Notes under the pieces: generated by a model
Told to the model about the DNA's origin: nothing
What the model saw: only the letters and a program-made list of their open reading frames with translations
Database searches by the model: none
NCBI GenBank assembly: GCA_013306675.1
Contig: JABLUY010000192.1
Coordinates: 1 to 64,000 of the forward strand
Source: Thraustochytrium sp. TN22
Lineage: Eukaryota; Sar; Bigyra; Thraustochytrida; Thraustochytriidae
DNA: 64,000 nt
Direction: 5' to 3'
Position numbers and translations under genes: made by a program
Part shown: positions 48,689 to 59,173 of the stretch, one piece after another
How positions within the stretch are numbered: position 1 is the first letter of the stretch
How the letters are laid out: every line of letters begins with the position of its first letter

Positions 48689-50545
48689 ATGATGGAGCTC
48701 GAGCGCGTGGAGCGCGTCGCGGCGAACTGGGACGTGGCCGTGGGATGCTTCGCGGCGCTCCTCGCGTACTGCGTGGCGAACGACTTCGGCGCGCTGCACG
48801 GCGCCTTCGCCGGCAGGGACTTGCCGCTCGTCATGGGCAACCCAGTGGTGCGCGGCGTGAATGTTAGCCTGCCCGAAGATCTGTGGCGGCGCAACGCGTA
48901 CGGCGAGCTGCTGGACCTGGGCAACGCCAGCAAGGCGGAGTTCCGCCCGCTCACCACGCTCTCGTTCTACGGCAACGCCGTGCTTGGCGGCATCAGCGAC
49001 ACCTACGGCTTCCACTTGGTCAACCTCATGCTGCACGTGGCCGTCACCTTCTTGGTGGCCGTCTCGCTTGGCGCCACGGTCTTCGGGCCGGACCACTTCT
49101 ACGGAACGCTCGTGGCGTCTGTGTGCTTCGCGCTGCACCCGGTGCACGCCGAGGCGGTCTCGCACATTGCGGGCCGCGAGGAGCTCCTCATGGCGCTCTT
49201 CTACATGGTCGGGTTCTTTGGCTACGTCAAGCTGGCGGGCGCTGCGAGCGTGGGCAAGAGCATCGTGGGCCATGTGTGCGCGGCGACCATGATGGCGCTG
49301 GCTGCGCTGTCCAAGGAGACCGGCCTCGCGCTCTGCGTGAGCGTGACGCTTTACGAGCTGGCGCAGGCGCACTTGGGCGAGCCCACGGCGACGCGCAACC
49401 TGTCTCTCATCGCGGCGTGGGCCAGCGCCGTCGTGTACATGCGCACGACCTACCTGGACCTGGCGCTCGGCCAGGGGGTGGGCGCGTCGCAGAACCCACT
49501 GGCCGGCGTCTCGGACCCGCTCACGCTCGTGCTCACGAGCTCGTGGATCGTCTGCCTGTACGCGCGCGACATGGTCTTTTTCGGGTCGTACTCGCTCGAC
49601 TGGACTGGCGAGATGATCCGTTTGGTCCGCGGCTTTGACGACCCGCGATTCGTCTCCATCGCCGTGCTCTGGGTCGTGCTGGCCCTCGTCACGGCGCGCG
49701 GCCTGCTGGCGGCGGGCGACGTGCCCTTTAGCTCGCGCCAGGCGGTGCTCGTGGGAGCCGGCGCGCTCCTGCTCGTGCCGCTCGCGGCGTCCTCGAGCCT
49801 GTTCTACCCCGCGGACGCGCTCAAAGCCGACCGGTACCTGTACCTACCGTCCGTGGGTGCCTGTGCGCTCTTCGGCCTCGTGTACGAGCGTTTTGCTGGC
49901 GTCGCGGCGCGCGTCGGCGCGCGCGCCACGCTGCTCGTACGCGCGCTCGCTGTGGCCTGGTGCCTCTACCTGTACTGGAACCTGTACGACCGCACCACCA
50001 TGTGGGCGCAGCCGCTGCGCGTGTGGCAGACCTCGCTGGCCACGAATCCGGGCAGCGACGCGGTGCGCATCAACGCCGCGACGCAGCTGCGCAGTACCGG
50101 CGCGCTCGCGGACGCCGAGCAGATCTTGCGCCCGCTCGTGGGGCCCAAGACCGACGACGACACGCTGGTGCTCTATGCGCACATCGCGTCCGACGCGCAG
50201 AACTGCTCCTTTGTCGACAAGTACCTGGACCGCGCCCTGGAGCGGGCCAACGATGACCTTCAAGATTACGGAGATGCAGCGACCGCGCCGCCGCTGGCGC
50301 GCCGCCGCCTCAGCAACTTGCTCACGGCCAAGGGCCTCTGCATGACGCTCGTCGACATCCCAGCTGCCGGCAAGGTGCTCTACGCCGCCGCCTCCACTGA
50401 CCCGACGAACCCGTACGCGCTCGAGCAAGGCAGCAATCTGTTACGCCGTGTGCAGATGCTGCAGCTGCAGCAGGCACGCCAGCAGCAGCAGCTCGACTTG
50501 CGCAGGCAGGTACAGGACATTCTCAAGAACACGCCCAACCCCTGA
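48689..50545 (+). CDS. TMTC-like membrane O-mannosyltransferase
   Basis: The 618-residue multi-pass membrane protein matches the TMTC family (transmembrane and TPR-containing proteins, DUF1736), ER mannosyltransferases that modify cadherin-like domains in animals. Motifs in order are DLPLVMGNPVVRG, EFRPLTTLSF, GFHLVNLMLHVAVTFL, FALHPVHAEAVSHIAGREEL, MALAALSKETGLAL, KADRYLYLPSVGACALFGLV. About nine to ten hydrophobic segments are visible. The C-terminal part after about residue 435 is helical and TPR-like but much shorter than in animal TMTCs, ending in a Gln-rich helix. The start MMELERVERV is used; the second ATG is adjacent. It is convergent with the carotenoid oxygenase. The acceptor protein cannot be predicted. 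Confidence 0.9.
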   Translation: MMELERVERVAANWDVAVGCFAALLAYCVANDFGALHGAFAGRDLPLVMGNPVVRGVNVSLPEDLWRRNAYGELLDLGNASKAEFRPLTTLSFYGNAVLGGISDTYGFHLVNLMLHVAVTFLVAVSLGATVFGPDHFYGTLVASVCFALHPVHAEAVSHIAGREELLMALFYMVGFFGYVKLAGAASVGKSIVGHVCAATMMALAALSKETGLALCVSVTLYELAQAHLGEPTATRNLSLIAAWASAVVYMRTTYLDLALGQGVGASQNPLAGVSDPLTLVLTSSWIVCLYARDMVFFGSYSLDWTGEMIRLVRGFDDPRFVSIAVLWVVLALVTARGLLAAGDVPFSSRQAVLVGAGALLLVPLAASSSLFYPADALKADRYLYLPSVGACALFGLVYERFAGVAARVGARATLLVRALAVAWCLYLYWNLYDRTTMWAQPLRVWQTSLATNPGSDAVRINAATQLRSTGALADAEQILRPLVGPKTDDDTLVLYAHIASDAQNCSFVDKYLDRALERANDDLQDYGDAATAPPLARRRLSNLLTAKGLCMTLVDIPAAGKVLYAAASTDPTNPYALEQGSNLLRRVQMLQLQQARQQQQLDLRRQVQDILKNTPNP

Positions 50546-50593
50546 GTCCGCCTGAGTCAGAGTCATCCTAATGCTACGCCGCGCAAGGCCACG

Positions 50594-50641
50594 ACTTGAT
50601 TTGATTTGAATTGATTTCATTTGATTTCATTTGATTTGATG
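50594..50641. terminator. AT-rich TTGATTTGAT repeat between convergent genes
   Basis: Words TTGATTTGA and TTCATTTGA recur about five times over 48 bases in otherwise GC-rich DNA, 50 bases after one stop and 70 before the other. The position suits 3'-end formation for both genes. This function is inferred only from position and composition. Confidence 0.4.
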
Positions 50642-50712
50642 TGACAAACTCTCTCCCTTCTTCTTCTTTTTTGGAAAAAGATGGGTGGGTGGGTAAATGC
50701 AAGCCGCCTGTC

Positions 50713-52332
50713 TCAGTACTTGGCTGTCAGGTCCAGCGAGACGTGGTCCACCCAGGTGGTGTGCAGACCAAGGTTGCCCGGCATCGGCGCCAGCACACGC
50801 GCAATGACGCGAAAGGAGGACTCCGTCGCGGCGCAGACCAGCAGCGAGCTCTCTTCGGCAGCCGTGTCCAGCGTCTCCACCAGGACGACGCCATCGAGCT
50901 CTTCAGTGGCGCCCGGCCGCGGCACGAAGACAGGCTCGCTGCAGATCTCGTTCGGCCGGAGACCCTCGAGGCGTCGCGGCGGCGCCTCCGACCCGCGCAC
51001 CACGTGCATGATGGCGGCGCCGGGCACGAGCGGGAACTCCAGCGCAAAGATGTGGCGGTTCGGCCGCATGTGGAAGGTCGGGTTGATGTTGGGAAACTCG
51101 AGCTCGGGCGTGTCTTGCGGGGCCACGCGCGAGGCGGATGCTTGCTTGGACTGCAGGTCGATGATGAACTCCGCGATGTAGTGCGGCTCTTCCTCCACGA
51201 GCGCGGTCGTCTTCTCGGGCTGCAGCTCGCTCACGGCCGCGTCGATCACGATGCGACCCTTGTCGTCCTCGAAGCAGTTCGCCAGGTGCCAGACCATGTA
51301 ACGGTCGGTCGGCGCGCACGCGATGCGGTCCACAAACTCGAGCGCAGCCGGCGCGCGGCCGGTGATGCGATACACGAGGAACTCCACCGGCGCCTCCACG
51401 CTCTCGAAGAGCCCGAAGAAGCCCTTGGAGAAGTCGCCGCGCAGAAGCTTGTCGTAGCGCATCCGCTTGGGCGACAGCATCATCACCACGTGGTTCTCCG
51501 TCTGCGCCAGGCTGTGCATGTACGCAGCGCGCTCCTCGACTGGGCGTTCGAAGTCGCCCCACCGGAAGGACGCCACCTCCAGGGTCGCCACCTCCTTGAA
51601 CGGCGGCTCGGAGCCGTGCCACAGCTTGTAGGAGAAGGTGAACCGCGGCCGCAGACCGCTCATGGCCCACTGCAGGTTCAGGCTCACGTGAAAGCCGCCG
51701 TGGCTCGCCGGGTCAAGCCACCAGTGCGCCGCGTTCGTGACCACCATGCCCTTGGCCACCGGCATCGTCCGCACCGCCTGCACCGTCTCCAGCGACGTCG
51801 GGTCGAACTCGCACACCGTGCCGTCCGCCTCCGTGTTGGCCCCCAGCCGCACCTCGCCGGCTGCCGTGCTCGGCGACAGCAGCACCGTGTTCACGTTTGG
51901 GTTCACGCCGTTGTACAGCGCTTGGACACGAGGGCCGCCGCTCAGCATCGAGGTCATCGCGTCCCACAGTTTCTGCAGCCGCCCCGGCGAGCCCTGGCCC
52001 TGCGCCGCCGTGCCGCCCCACGAGCGCCGGCCCTTCTCCACGAACTCCTTGAAATGGCCCGTGCGCATGTACTTGTTCGAGTACGTCACCGCGCCGTCCT
52101 CCACGTGGTATGCCGCCAGGTGCGCCAGCCCGTCCAGGAACGCCTCGGGCGAGTCCTCCAGGAACGCCCCGCCGCTCTGCCGGTACACGGACCCCTTGAT
52201 CCACGCCGGCACCTCGCCCTCCACCACCTTGCACGCCACCTTGGTGTGCTCCACACGAACGTCGCGCAGCCCGGCGCGCTCCACGCCGGGCCCGGCTGCC
52301 GCCGCCACCTCCACGGGCCTCGTCGCCGCCAT
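50713..52332 (-). CDS. carotenoid cleavage oxygenase (RPE65/BCO/CCD family)
   Basis: These iron enzymes cleave carotenoids or apocarotenoids to aldehydes such as retinal. The start MAATRPVEVAAAAGPGVERA at 52332 is chosen; the frame upstream is Arg/Pro-rich leader. The 539 residues show the family order: EGEVPAWIKGSVYRQSGGAF at the N-terminus (the 'P-W-x-G-x-YRxGPG' region), then YHVEDGAVTYSNKYMRT, then GANTEADGTVCEFDPTSLET. The expected Fe-binding His positions are visible as TNAAHWWLD, AYMHSLAQTENHVVMM, YMVWHLANCFED and GNLGLHTTWVD. The last differs from the usual PHGxHG ending, so the substrate is uncertain. No signal peptide is obvious. Possible roles are retinal supply for rhodopsin or turnover of astaxanthin-type pigments. 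Confidence 0.88.
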   Translation of the reverse strand: MAATRPVEVAAAAGPGVERAGLRDVRVEHTKVACKVVEGEVPAWIKGSVYRQSGGAFLEDSPEAFLDGLAHLAAYHVEDGAVTYSNKYMRTGHFKEFVEKGRRSWGGTAAQGQGSPGRLQKLWDAMTSMLSGGPRVQALYNGVNPNVNTVLLSPSTAAGEVRLGANTEADGTVCEFDPTSLETVQAVRTMPVAKGMVVTNAAHWWLDPASHGGFHVSLNLQWAMSGLRPRFTFSYKLWHGSEPPFKEVATLEVASFRWGDFERPVEERAAYMHSLAQTENHVVMMLSPKRMRYDKLLRGDFSKGFFGLFESVEAPVEFLVYRITGRAPAALEFVDRIACAPTDRYMVWHLANCFEDDKGRIVIDAAVSELQPEKTTALVEEEPHYIAEFIIDLQSKQASASRVAPQDTPELEFPNINPTFHMRPNRHIFALEFPLVPGAAIMHVVRGSEAPPRRLEGLRPNEICSEPVFVPRPGATEELDGVVLVETLDTAAEESSLLVCAATESSFRVIARVLAPMPGNLGLHTTWVDHVSLDLTAKY

Positions 52333-53711
52333 GATCCGCTCGCCTTCCTTCCTGGCCGTCGAACGAAAGCTGGCCGTCGAACGAGCTTTCGTCAAAAGCG
52401 AGCTGAGGCTTGCCCAAATCGCACTTTGCGCGTCTCGTCCAGCTCGTCCAGCTCGAGCGGGAGCTTGCGGGTCTGCCGGTTCTGCGCCGCGCTCCTCGCG
52501 CTGCCGCGTCTCCCGCCAGCACAGCCGGCTCGGCCTTGCCGCTTTCCCTCGTGCGGGCAGCGCCGGGTCGGCGGGTACCTGGTCCGCCGCGCCTGGTCCT
52601 GGTCTGCGTGGCGAGCGTCGCGCGCGAGCGACCGAAGCCGCCTCCTGCGCGAGCGCAGCCAGCTGTGTCAGGCACCTACCTGTCTGCTGCCGAGCCCTCG
52701 CGTGCAGACCTCGCCGCCGCCGCCTCCGCCGCCGCGGCGAGCGCGGTTCTGTCTGCCGTGCGCCTGGCTGTCCGGCTCGGCCGTCTGCCTGCCGCCCCGC
52801 GCCGCCGGCTCGGCGGCCGCCGCCCCGCGACCGGGTGCCGTGTCGCGCGCGCCGCGACACGCCGTGTCGCAACCCGGAGCGCGCCGTGGCGCGGCGCCGC
52901 GCTGGAAGCGCGGCCGCGGGGCCGGCCAGGGCGGCGCGGCGGCGCGGCGGCGAAGAGAGAAGCGGCCTTGGACCCGGAGGCCACCGTGACGATGACGATG
53001 TGGATGTGGATGCAGGCGGAAGAGCAGCGAGGAAGGACGAGGCTTCCGGCAGGCCAATCCGAGCCGGGTCTACGAGGTTGAGTGAAGGTTCAATGCTGGG
53101 AGACCTTTGCGCTGGAGGAAGACACTGCAGTGACTACACGTGGGTCGCGGTGGCGCTGCTGCGACAGAACGGATGTCGCGAGCTGGCGCTGCCTGGCGCT
53201 GCCTGGCGCGGCCTGGCGCTTCGGGCGAAGCCGGGCTCGTGGAGCTGCAGGGCACAGTCAGCTAGCTAGCTAGCGTTTTGATCACGGAGATCATGACGGG
53301 TGGCGGGCCCGAGTTGCGGCAAGGAAACCTGACAGACAGTGAATGCATCTTGCCACGCCAGATGGGTACCGGTGGTTCCAGGACTACCAGCACCCGTGGT
53401 CCACGGACGACCTCCAGGCGGCCACCCACGTGAGCCAGGTGTAGTCGGCTCGTTCATGGGCTTCGCCTGCCGCAGCACGCCGCAGGATCGCATAGTAGCA
53501 TAACCGAGCCGAGCCGAGATGAGGCGCGGCCAAAGAGTCGGGCTCGTCGAGCTCGAGCGTCGCCAGCGCCGTGCATGTCCAGCCAGCCAGCGAGCATCTC
53601 CGAGGCCGAGGGCCGCGCGCGCCCCGCGGCGCGCACGACCGGAGGCGACTGGACTTGAACGATGATGATGCCGCCGGCGCCGCGCTTTCTTCACTCTCGG
53701 CGGCCACGAGC
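52333..53711. other. 1.4 kb divergent intergenic region
   Basis: Between the carotenoid oxygenase and the PPR gene. The sequence is GC-rich leader on both sides, with a perfect GCTAGCTAGCTAGC run at about 53260-53274. Reading frames through it are Arg/Ala/Pro-rich and unsupported. A direct word repeat GCTGGCGCTGCCTGGCGC occurs at about 53180-53205. Confidence 0.45.
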
Positions 53712-56066
53712 ATGCCCGCGCGCGCGCAGACCCCGAGCGCGGCCATGGAGCGCGGCGCGCGCGCGCGCGGGCGCGGGCGCGGGCGCGGGCGAGGGCGCGG
53801 GCGCGGGCGCGGCGGCGGCGCGCGCGGCGGCGCGCGCGCGGGCGGCGGCGGCGCGACGGCGCGCGTGCGGCAGCTGCGCGCGGACCTGAACGCGGCGGCG
53901 GACGCCGGGCGCGTGGCGGCCGCGAGCAGGGCCTTCGAGGAGCTGGTGGCGGAGGGCGACGCGCCGCAGACGGTGACGATGAACATCCTGATCAAGGCGT
54001 ACGCCCGCGGCGGGCAGCCGGAGCTGGGGCTCCGCGTGCTGCTGGGCATGCTGCACGGGGCGCCGGAAGCCTACGGGACGCGGCCCTCGGAGAGCACCTT
54101 CAACGCGGTGGTGGCGGGCTTCGCGGACTGCGGGGACGTGCAGAGGGCGTGGGAGCTGGTGGAGATGCAGCGGGCGTGCGGGTTCAGCGTGCAGACGGCG
54201 CTGTGCACGCTGCTGCGCGCGCTGCCCGTGGACGAAGTGCTGCAGCTGCTCAAGCGCGGGCCGGAGTCCGGCTTGCTGCTGCTCAACGAGCGCGCGCTCA
54301 ATATGGCGCTCGTGGCGCTGCTGGAGCTGCCGCCGCAGCCGGAGCTGGACAAGGCCATGGAGGCCATCTACCTCGCGCAGGCCCGCGGCACGAGCCTCTC
54401 GTGCAAGGGCTGCACGCTCGTTCTGACGGCGTACCGGCGCTGCGGCCGCGAGCGCGACGGCGTGGCCTTCTTTGAGAACTTCTTGCGCCAGCCCGGCGCC
54501 GCGCCCGACGTCAAGCTATTCACCATGGCGCTCAGCCTCATGGTGACGTTGGACCCGCCACTCATGGATCGTGCCGAGTTCCTCCTGGAGCGCATGGAGA
54601 CCGACTTTGGCGTGGTGCCTGACGTGCTGGTCTTCAACAACCTCATCAAGGGCTACGGCAACATGAAGCCGCCGCAGGTGGAGGAGGCGGTGGGCGCCTT
54701 CAACCGCGTCCTGGCGGCGCCCGGCCTGAGCCCGACCTCGTACACCTTCTCGGCCATCGCCAACGTCCTCAGCTCGGCCGGCCGCGTCGAGGAGGCCGAG
54801 GAGCTCGTCATGGGCACCATGGACTCGCTTGGCCTCGAGCCGGGCGCCATTCACTTCAACATCCTCATGAAGGGCTACTCCAAGTGCCGGTGTCGCGTCA
54901 CCACGGGCTTTTGCAAGTGCAAGATCTGCACGTGCTCCGACCCGGACCGCGCGCTCGAGCTCCTCGCGCTCATGGAGGCGCGCGGCCTGGCCTGCGACGT
55001 TGTCACGCTGCAGAACGTCGTCGAGTCCTTTTGCTCTGCCGCGCAGATCGACAAGGCGCTCTCCATCGTCAAGGGGGTCATGTGCAACCCCGCCAACCCG
55101 CAGACGCTGCGCCCGACCATCAACGTCTTCAACATGCTCATGCGCGGCGTCTGCGTCAAGTATTTTGTGCCGCAGGCCGCCGCCGCCGAGGGCGCGCGGC
55201 ACTGCGGCGGCCGTCGCGTCGCCGCCGAGGACCTTGACCTCGACCGCGCTGAAGCCGCTCTCGCCGACGTGGACAACATCCTGCGCGAGATCTCGCACGC
55301 CGGCCTGGTGCCCGATGGCGTCACCATCAACAGCATTCTCTCCGTCTACTGCGCCTTTCGCCTGCTCGACCGTGCCGAGGACCTGGTCGCGGCGCAGCGC
55401 GCCAAGCCCACCGTCGACAAGACCAACTTGCTCATGGCCTACAACATCCTCTTTGGCAGCTACGCTGCCTTGAGCGCGACGGCGGCAGCGCCGGGGGGCG
55501 CTGCTGCTTCTGTGTCTTCTTCGTCTGCCTCCGCCTCTACCCCTGCCTCCGCCTCTGCCCCGGTCTCTACCCGCTCCTGTGCCTGTGCTTCTTCTTCTGC
55601 CTCCGCCTCCTCTGGCAAGGACATTGCCGACAAGGGGCACGCGGTTGATAACGACGCCCTCCTAGCCCGCATCAACGCGCACCTCGACGAGTTGCAGGCT
55701 CTCAACATCGAGCCGGACACCATCGCGCTGAATACTCTCGTGCGTGTCCTGGCCGACCGTGGCATGCCCGAGGCCGCTGAGCACATTATTGACGATATCC
55801 TCCAACGCTGCAGGCGCGTGCGGACAAGAGACGCCTCGGCCGCCGCCTCAGACGCAGCCGACATGGGCTCGGCCGCGGCAGCGCCCCTGCGCGCCGTTCC
55901 CAACCGGTCCACGTTCTCACCCATCGTCTCCGCCTTCCTGCGGCTCGACCGCAAGGACGACGCCCAGCGCGTCCTGAAGCTCGCGGAGTCCACCTACAAG
56001 GTCCCGCTCCCACCAAGTGCACGTTTCTCGCACGACGCCGCGCCATGCTGCGGCACACAAGGCTGA
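53712..56066 (+). CDS. pentatricopeptide repeat (PPR) protein
   Basis: PPR proteins bind organellar RNA one base per repeat and act in processing, stability or translation. The start at 53712 (MPARAQTPSAAMERG) is the first ATG; codons further left lack one. The N-terminus is an Arg/Gly tract encoded by a GCGGGC repeat (about 53759-53860). PPR units follow with the usual pattern: TVTMNILIKAYARGGQPELG, STFNAVVAGFADCGDVQRAW, DVLVFNNLIKGYGNMKPPQV, GAIHFNILMKGYSK and DGVTINSILSVYCAF. A Cys-rich insert C-x-C-x6-C-x-C-x2-C-x-C (about residues 391-408) interrupts one unit. A long Ser/Ala-rich linker (about 595-640) precedes the last repeats. The basic N-terminus could serve as a mitochondrial presequence. 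It is convergent with the next gene, with only 71 bases between stops. Confidence 0.9.
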   Translation: MPARAQTPSAAMERGARARGRGRGRGRGRGRGRGGGARGGARAGGGGATARVRQLRADLNAAADAGRVAAASRAFEELVAEGDAPQTVTMNILIKAYARGGQPELGLRVLLGMLHGAPEAYGTRPSESTFNAVVAGFADCGDVQRAWELVEMQRACGFSVQTALCTLLRALPVDEVLQLLKRGPESGLLLLNERALNMALVALLELPPQPELDKAMEAIYLAQARGTSLSCKGCTLVLTAYRRCGRERDGVAFFENFLRQPGAAPDVKLFTMALSLMVTLDPPLMDRAEFLLERMETDFGVVPDVLVFNNLIKGYGNMKPPQVEEAVGAFNRVLAAPGLSPTSYTFSAIANVLSSAGRVEEAEELVMGTMDSLGLEPGAIHFNILMKGYSKCRCRVTTGFCKCKICTCSDPDRALELLALMEARGLACDVVTLQNVVESFCSAAQIDKALSIVKGVMCNPANPQTLRPTINVFNMLMRGVCVKYFVPQAAAAEGARHCGGRRVAAEDLDLDRAEAALADVDNILREISHAGLVPDGVTINSILSVYCAFRLLDRAEDLVAAQRAKPTVDKTNLLMAYNILFGSYAALSATAAAPGGAAASVSSSSASASTPASASAPVSTRSCACASSSASASSGKDIADKGHAVDNDALLARINAHLDELQALNIEPDTIALNTLVRVLADRGMPEAAEHIIDDILQRCRRVRTRDASAAASDAADMGSAAAAPLRAVPNRSTFSPIVSAFLRLDRKDDAQRVLKLAESTYKVPLPPSARFSHDAAPCCGTQG

Positions 56067-56137
56067 CTGACAGATGCTCCCTTCAGTCCTGCGTATCTAT
56101 GTTGTGTTCATTGCTTCTTCACTGCCAAAGAGCCTAC

Positions 56138-59064
56138 CTACTCTACGCTCTGGCCGTACTTTTTCTCCAGCTTGTCCAAGAGGATCTGCTCGCGGCCGGC
56201 GAAGGTCTTCATGATCTTGTCCATGGAGTCCAGCTTTTCCGGGTTGTGCTCGCGGTAGAACGCCTCTACCTTGGCGCGGATCGCAGCGACCTCGTCGACG
56301 TCCTTGTCCTCCTCGGCAGCCTGCTCCTGCTGCTCCTGCACCGCCTCGTGGGCGGCTTGGTCCTCGGAGATTTCAGCATTGGCCGCCACCACCTCCGGCT
56401 CCTTGGGCTCCACCGAGTTCGTGCTAGACGTTGAGAGCGGGCGCGGCTTGCGCGCTGGCAGGGGAGGCGTGGCGGACGAAGCGGGCGCAGGCAATGGCAC
56501 GCGCGGCGGCGCCTGCGGCGCCTGCTTCTCTGGGATCGGCGGCTTGCCGAAGCGCTGCGAAAAACGCTTACTGCCCGTGCTCTTAAAAGAGGCCGGGGGC
56601 GACGACCGCGCGCTGCCCGTGGTGTGCTCCGATTTGGGAAAGCCACATGCGCACGTATTAAAGGTGGCTGCCGTCATGTCCAGACGGAAGTTCTCGCACG
56701 GCCCGCCGTCCGTCGTCACCGTCGCGAAGGAGGCGTCCTTGGCGTCCGCCGCTTCGCGGTTGCGGTTCTGCCGCCGCTCCAAGAGAGCACGCATCTCGTC
56801 GTTCGCCCCGATGATGGGGATTCCGCCCGACATAAACTTGCGCGACGTCGTACTCCCTGGCGACGTGTACTCGCTCTCCATCATTGTGGCCTCGCTCGCC
56901 GTGTCCGCATCGTCGTGGTCCTGCGCCTCGCTCTTGCCGCCGGACGCCATGGCTGCCAGCGCCTCGCGCTCGCGCCGGGCGCGCTCCTCCTGCCGCCGAA
57001 AGCGCTCTTGGCGCTCCGCCTCGGCGCGCTCCTCCTCCGTAGGCTCCGGGGGCGCGGTGTCCTCGGCATCCTCCTCCCCTTGCTCTTCTGCTGCTTCTTG
57101 GTCGGAGGAGGATGGAGCGGGGGGCGCCGGAGCCGCCGCCGGCGTCTCCGCCACCTCATCTTCTTCCTCGTCCTCCCTTTCGCCGTCCTCCATCGTGGCA
57201 GCAGCAGCAGCGCCATCCACCGGGGCCGGCGTCGCGGTCTCCTTCACCTCGCGGCCCTCGTAGATGATCTCCCCGTCTTCGTACTCGGACTCGACGTTCG
57301 AGTCGGTTGCCTCGTCGCGGCCCGAGGTGGCGTGGCCGGTATCGTCCTCGTAGTCGGACATCTCCACGATCTCCTCGCTGAGGACCTGCGGCGCGGCCTT
57401 CTCCTCGCTCTGCGCTTGGACGTCATCGCCCCCGCCAGCGTCGGCATCAGCATCGGCACGGGAATCGGCCTCATCGTCCATGCCGGCAGAAGCCGGTCGT
57501 GGCGGCGGGGGCGGGGGCGGTGGAGCACTGTCCGCGCTCTCGGCGGTCACCAAACGGCGTGAGGAGTTGCGCGCCGGCAACGGCGGCGGCGTGCCAGTCC
57601 GTGCCGCGGCACCCTCGTCCGGCTCCAGACCGCGGGAACTAAAGCGCTTCGGGGGCGGAGGGGGCGGTGCCGCCGCTGCCTTGGCCGTAGAAGAAGACGG
57701 CCGGGGCGGCTCGTCGGCCTCCACCGCGGCGTCCTCGACTTCCTCGACAGCCTTGCCACCGCCAGTGGACGCATCGTCCGCCTCGCCCACCTCCATACTC
57801 GCCGCAGACGCGGCCCTGCGCACCTGGACTTGGCGCATGGCAGCCTGCGCCAGCGCCGCAGCAGCGGCCGAATTGGTGGAGCTGCGCTTGCTCGCGTACG
57901 ACATGGACGCGGCCGCGTCGCCCTCATCCTCGTCCGCCGCATCCTCGCCATGCTCGCGGCCGCTGCCCTCCGCGTCGGAAGTAGCGCCCGGTGCGATCGC
58001 CTTGGCCTCGTTGGCAAGCGTTTTGAGCTTCTTCTTGTCCATGTAATCCAGGTGCTCCCAGACGTCGTCGGAGAAGCCCACCGTGTCGAGCTTGGCCAGG
58101 TCCACGTAGTCCTCAACACCGCACGCGAGGAGGTCCGCGTGCAGGTTCTCCAGCTTGCGCGCGCGCAGCGCAGCCCTGAGGCTCTTGTAGATCACTTCGT
58201 TGGACGCGCCCGTGCCCGGCGGCGCGCCGTCGGCGGCCTGGGGCGGCTTCTCCGGCAGCCGAAAGCTGCCGCGCTGCCGCGCTGCCTCCTCCTCCTTGTC
58301 CTCAACCTCGATGCCGTCGCGCGATCCAACCAGCGCCGCGGCCTGCGCCGCCAGCTCGTGCGCGGACGCGCGCGACGACAAGGAGGTGGGCCGCCCGGGC
58401 GGCACGGGCGGCGGCGGCGGCGTGGACGCCGGCGTCGGCCCTGACGCCGGTGAGCCCCCCGTGGCGCTGGCGTCGTCGCTGGCATCTGGAGGCACCGGCG
58501 GCGGCGGCGGCGGCGGGTCGTCAAAGGCCTCCGCGTCGTCCGTGTCGGGCCGGGGCGAGCTGACCGAATCCACCGTGTTGACGCCCTCCAGGCCGCCGAG
58601 GCCCGTGCAGCAGCCGTACTTTACCAGGAGGCCATCGTCCAGGCGCTCCAGGCCCGACTTGCGCACGTACTCCATGATCTTGTCCATGCTGCTCAGCTTG
58701 GACGGCTCGTACAATTCATAGAACTGCTCCAGCTTGGCGCGGACCAGGTCCTCCGCCACGCCGTCCACCTCGCCCGAGCCAGTCTCCTCGCCCTCGAGCA
58801 GCGCGCCGGGCGCCGGGCCGGCATTGCGCGTCGTGCGCTGCGGGCGCGGTGGCGGCGGCGTCGACGGCTCCTCACCCATTGGCGGCGGCGGCGGCGGCGG
58901 CGGCGGCGACGCAGACAGCGCCACGTCCTCGTCCTCCTCGTCGTCCAGCTGCGCCGCATACGCCGGCGGCGCGGCCACCGGCACGGCGTCCGGCACGTCG
59001 TCCATCTCCGCGGCGTCCTGCGCCACGTGCACCCCTGGGCCGGGCCCTGCTCCCGCGCCGTCGG

Positions 59065-59100
<36 letters not shown>

Positions 59101-59173
59101 CCTGGTCCTCCTCCTGCCCCTTGCCGGCCTTGTCCTTCTTGCGTCCCATCTTCATGCGGCTGAAGAACCCCAT
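56138..59173 (-). CDS. large acidic scaffold-like protein with SAM domain and CxCG motif
   Basis: The 1011 residues start MGFFSRMKMGRKKDK (59173), a basic N-terminus, then ten Gln encoded by CTG repeats. Two similar helical motifs flank the protein: VRAKLEQFYELYEPSKLSSM (about residue 165) and IRAKVEAFYREHNPEKLDSM (C-terminal), each continuing DKIM and ending near a KYG. A SAM-like domain lies at about 330-400 (LRARKLENLHADLLACGVED, followed by GFSDDVWEHL). Near residue 840 stands CENFRLDMTAATFNTCACGF followed by PKSEH, a Cys/His motif I recall from many stramenopile proteins. The rest is disordered Glu/Pro/Ala-rich sequence with poly-Pro runs, suited to SH3 or profilin binding. No enzyme domain. 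It is probably a membrane- or cytoskeleton-associated adaptor; this is inference. Confidence 0.8.
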
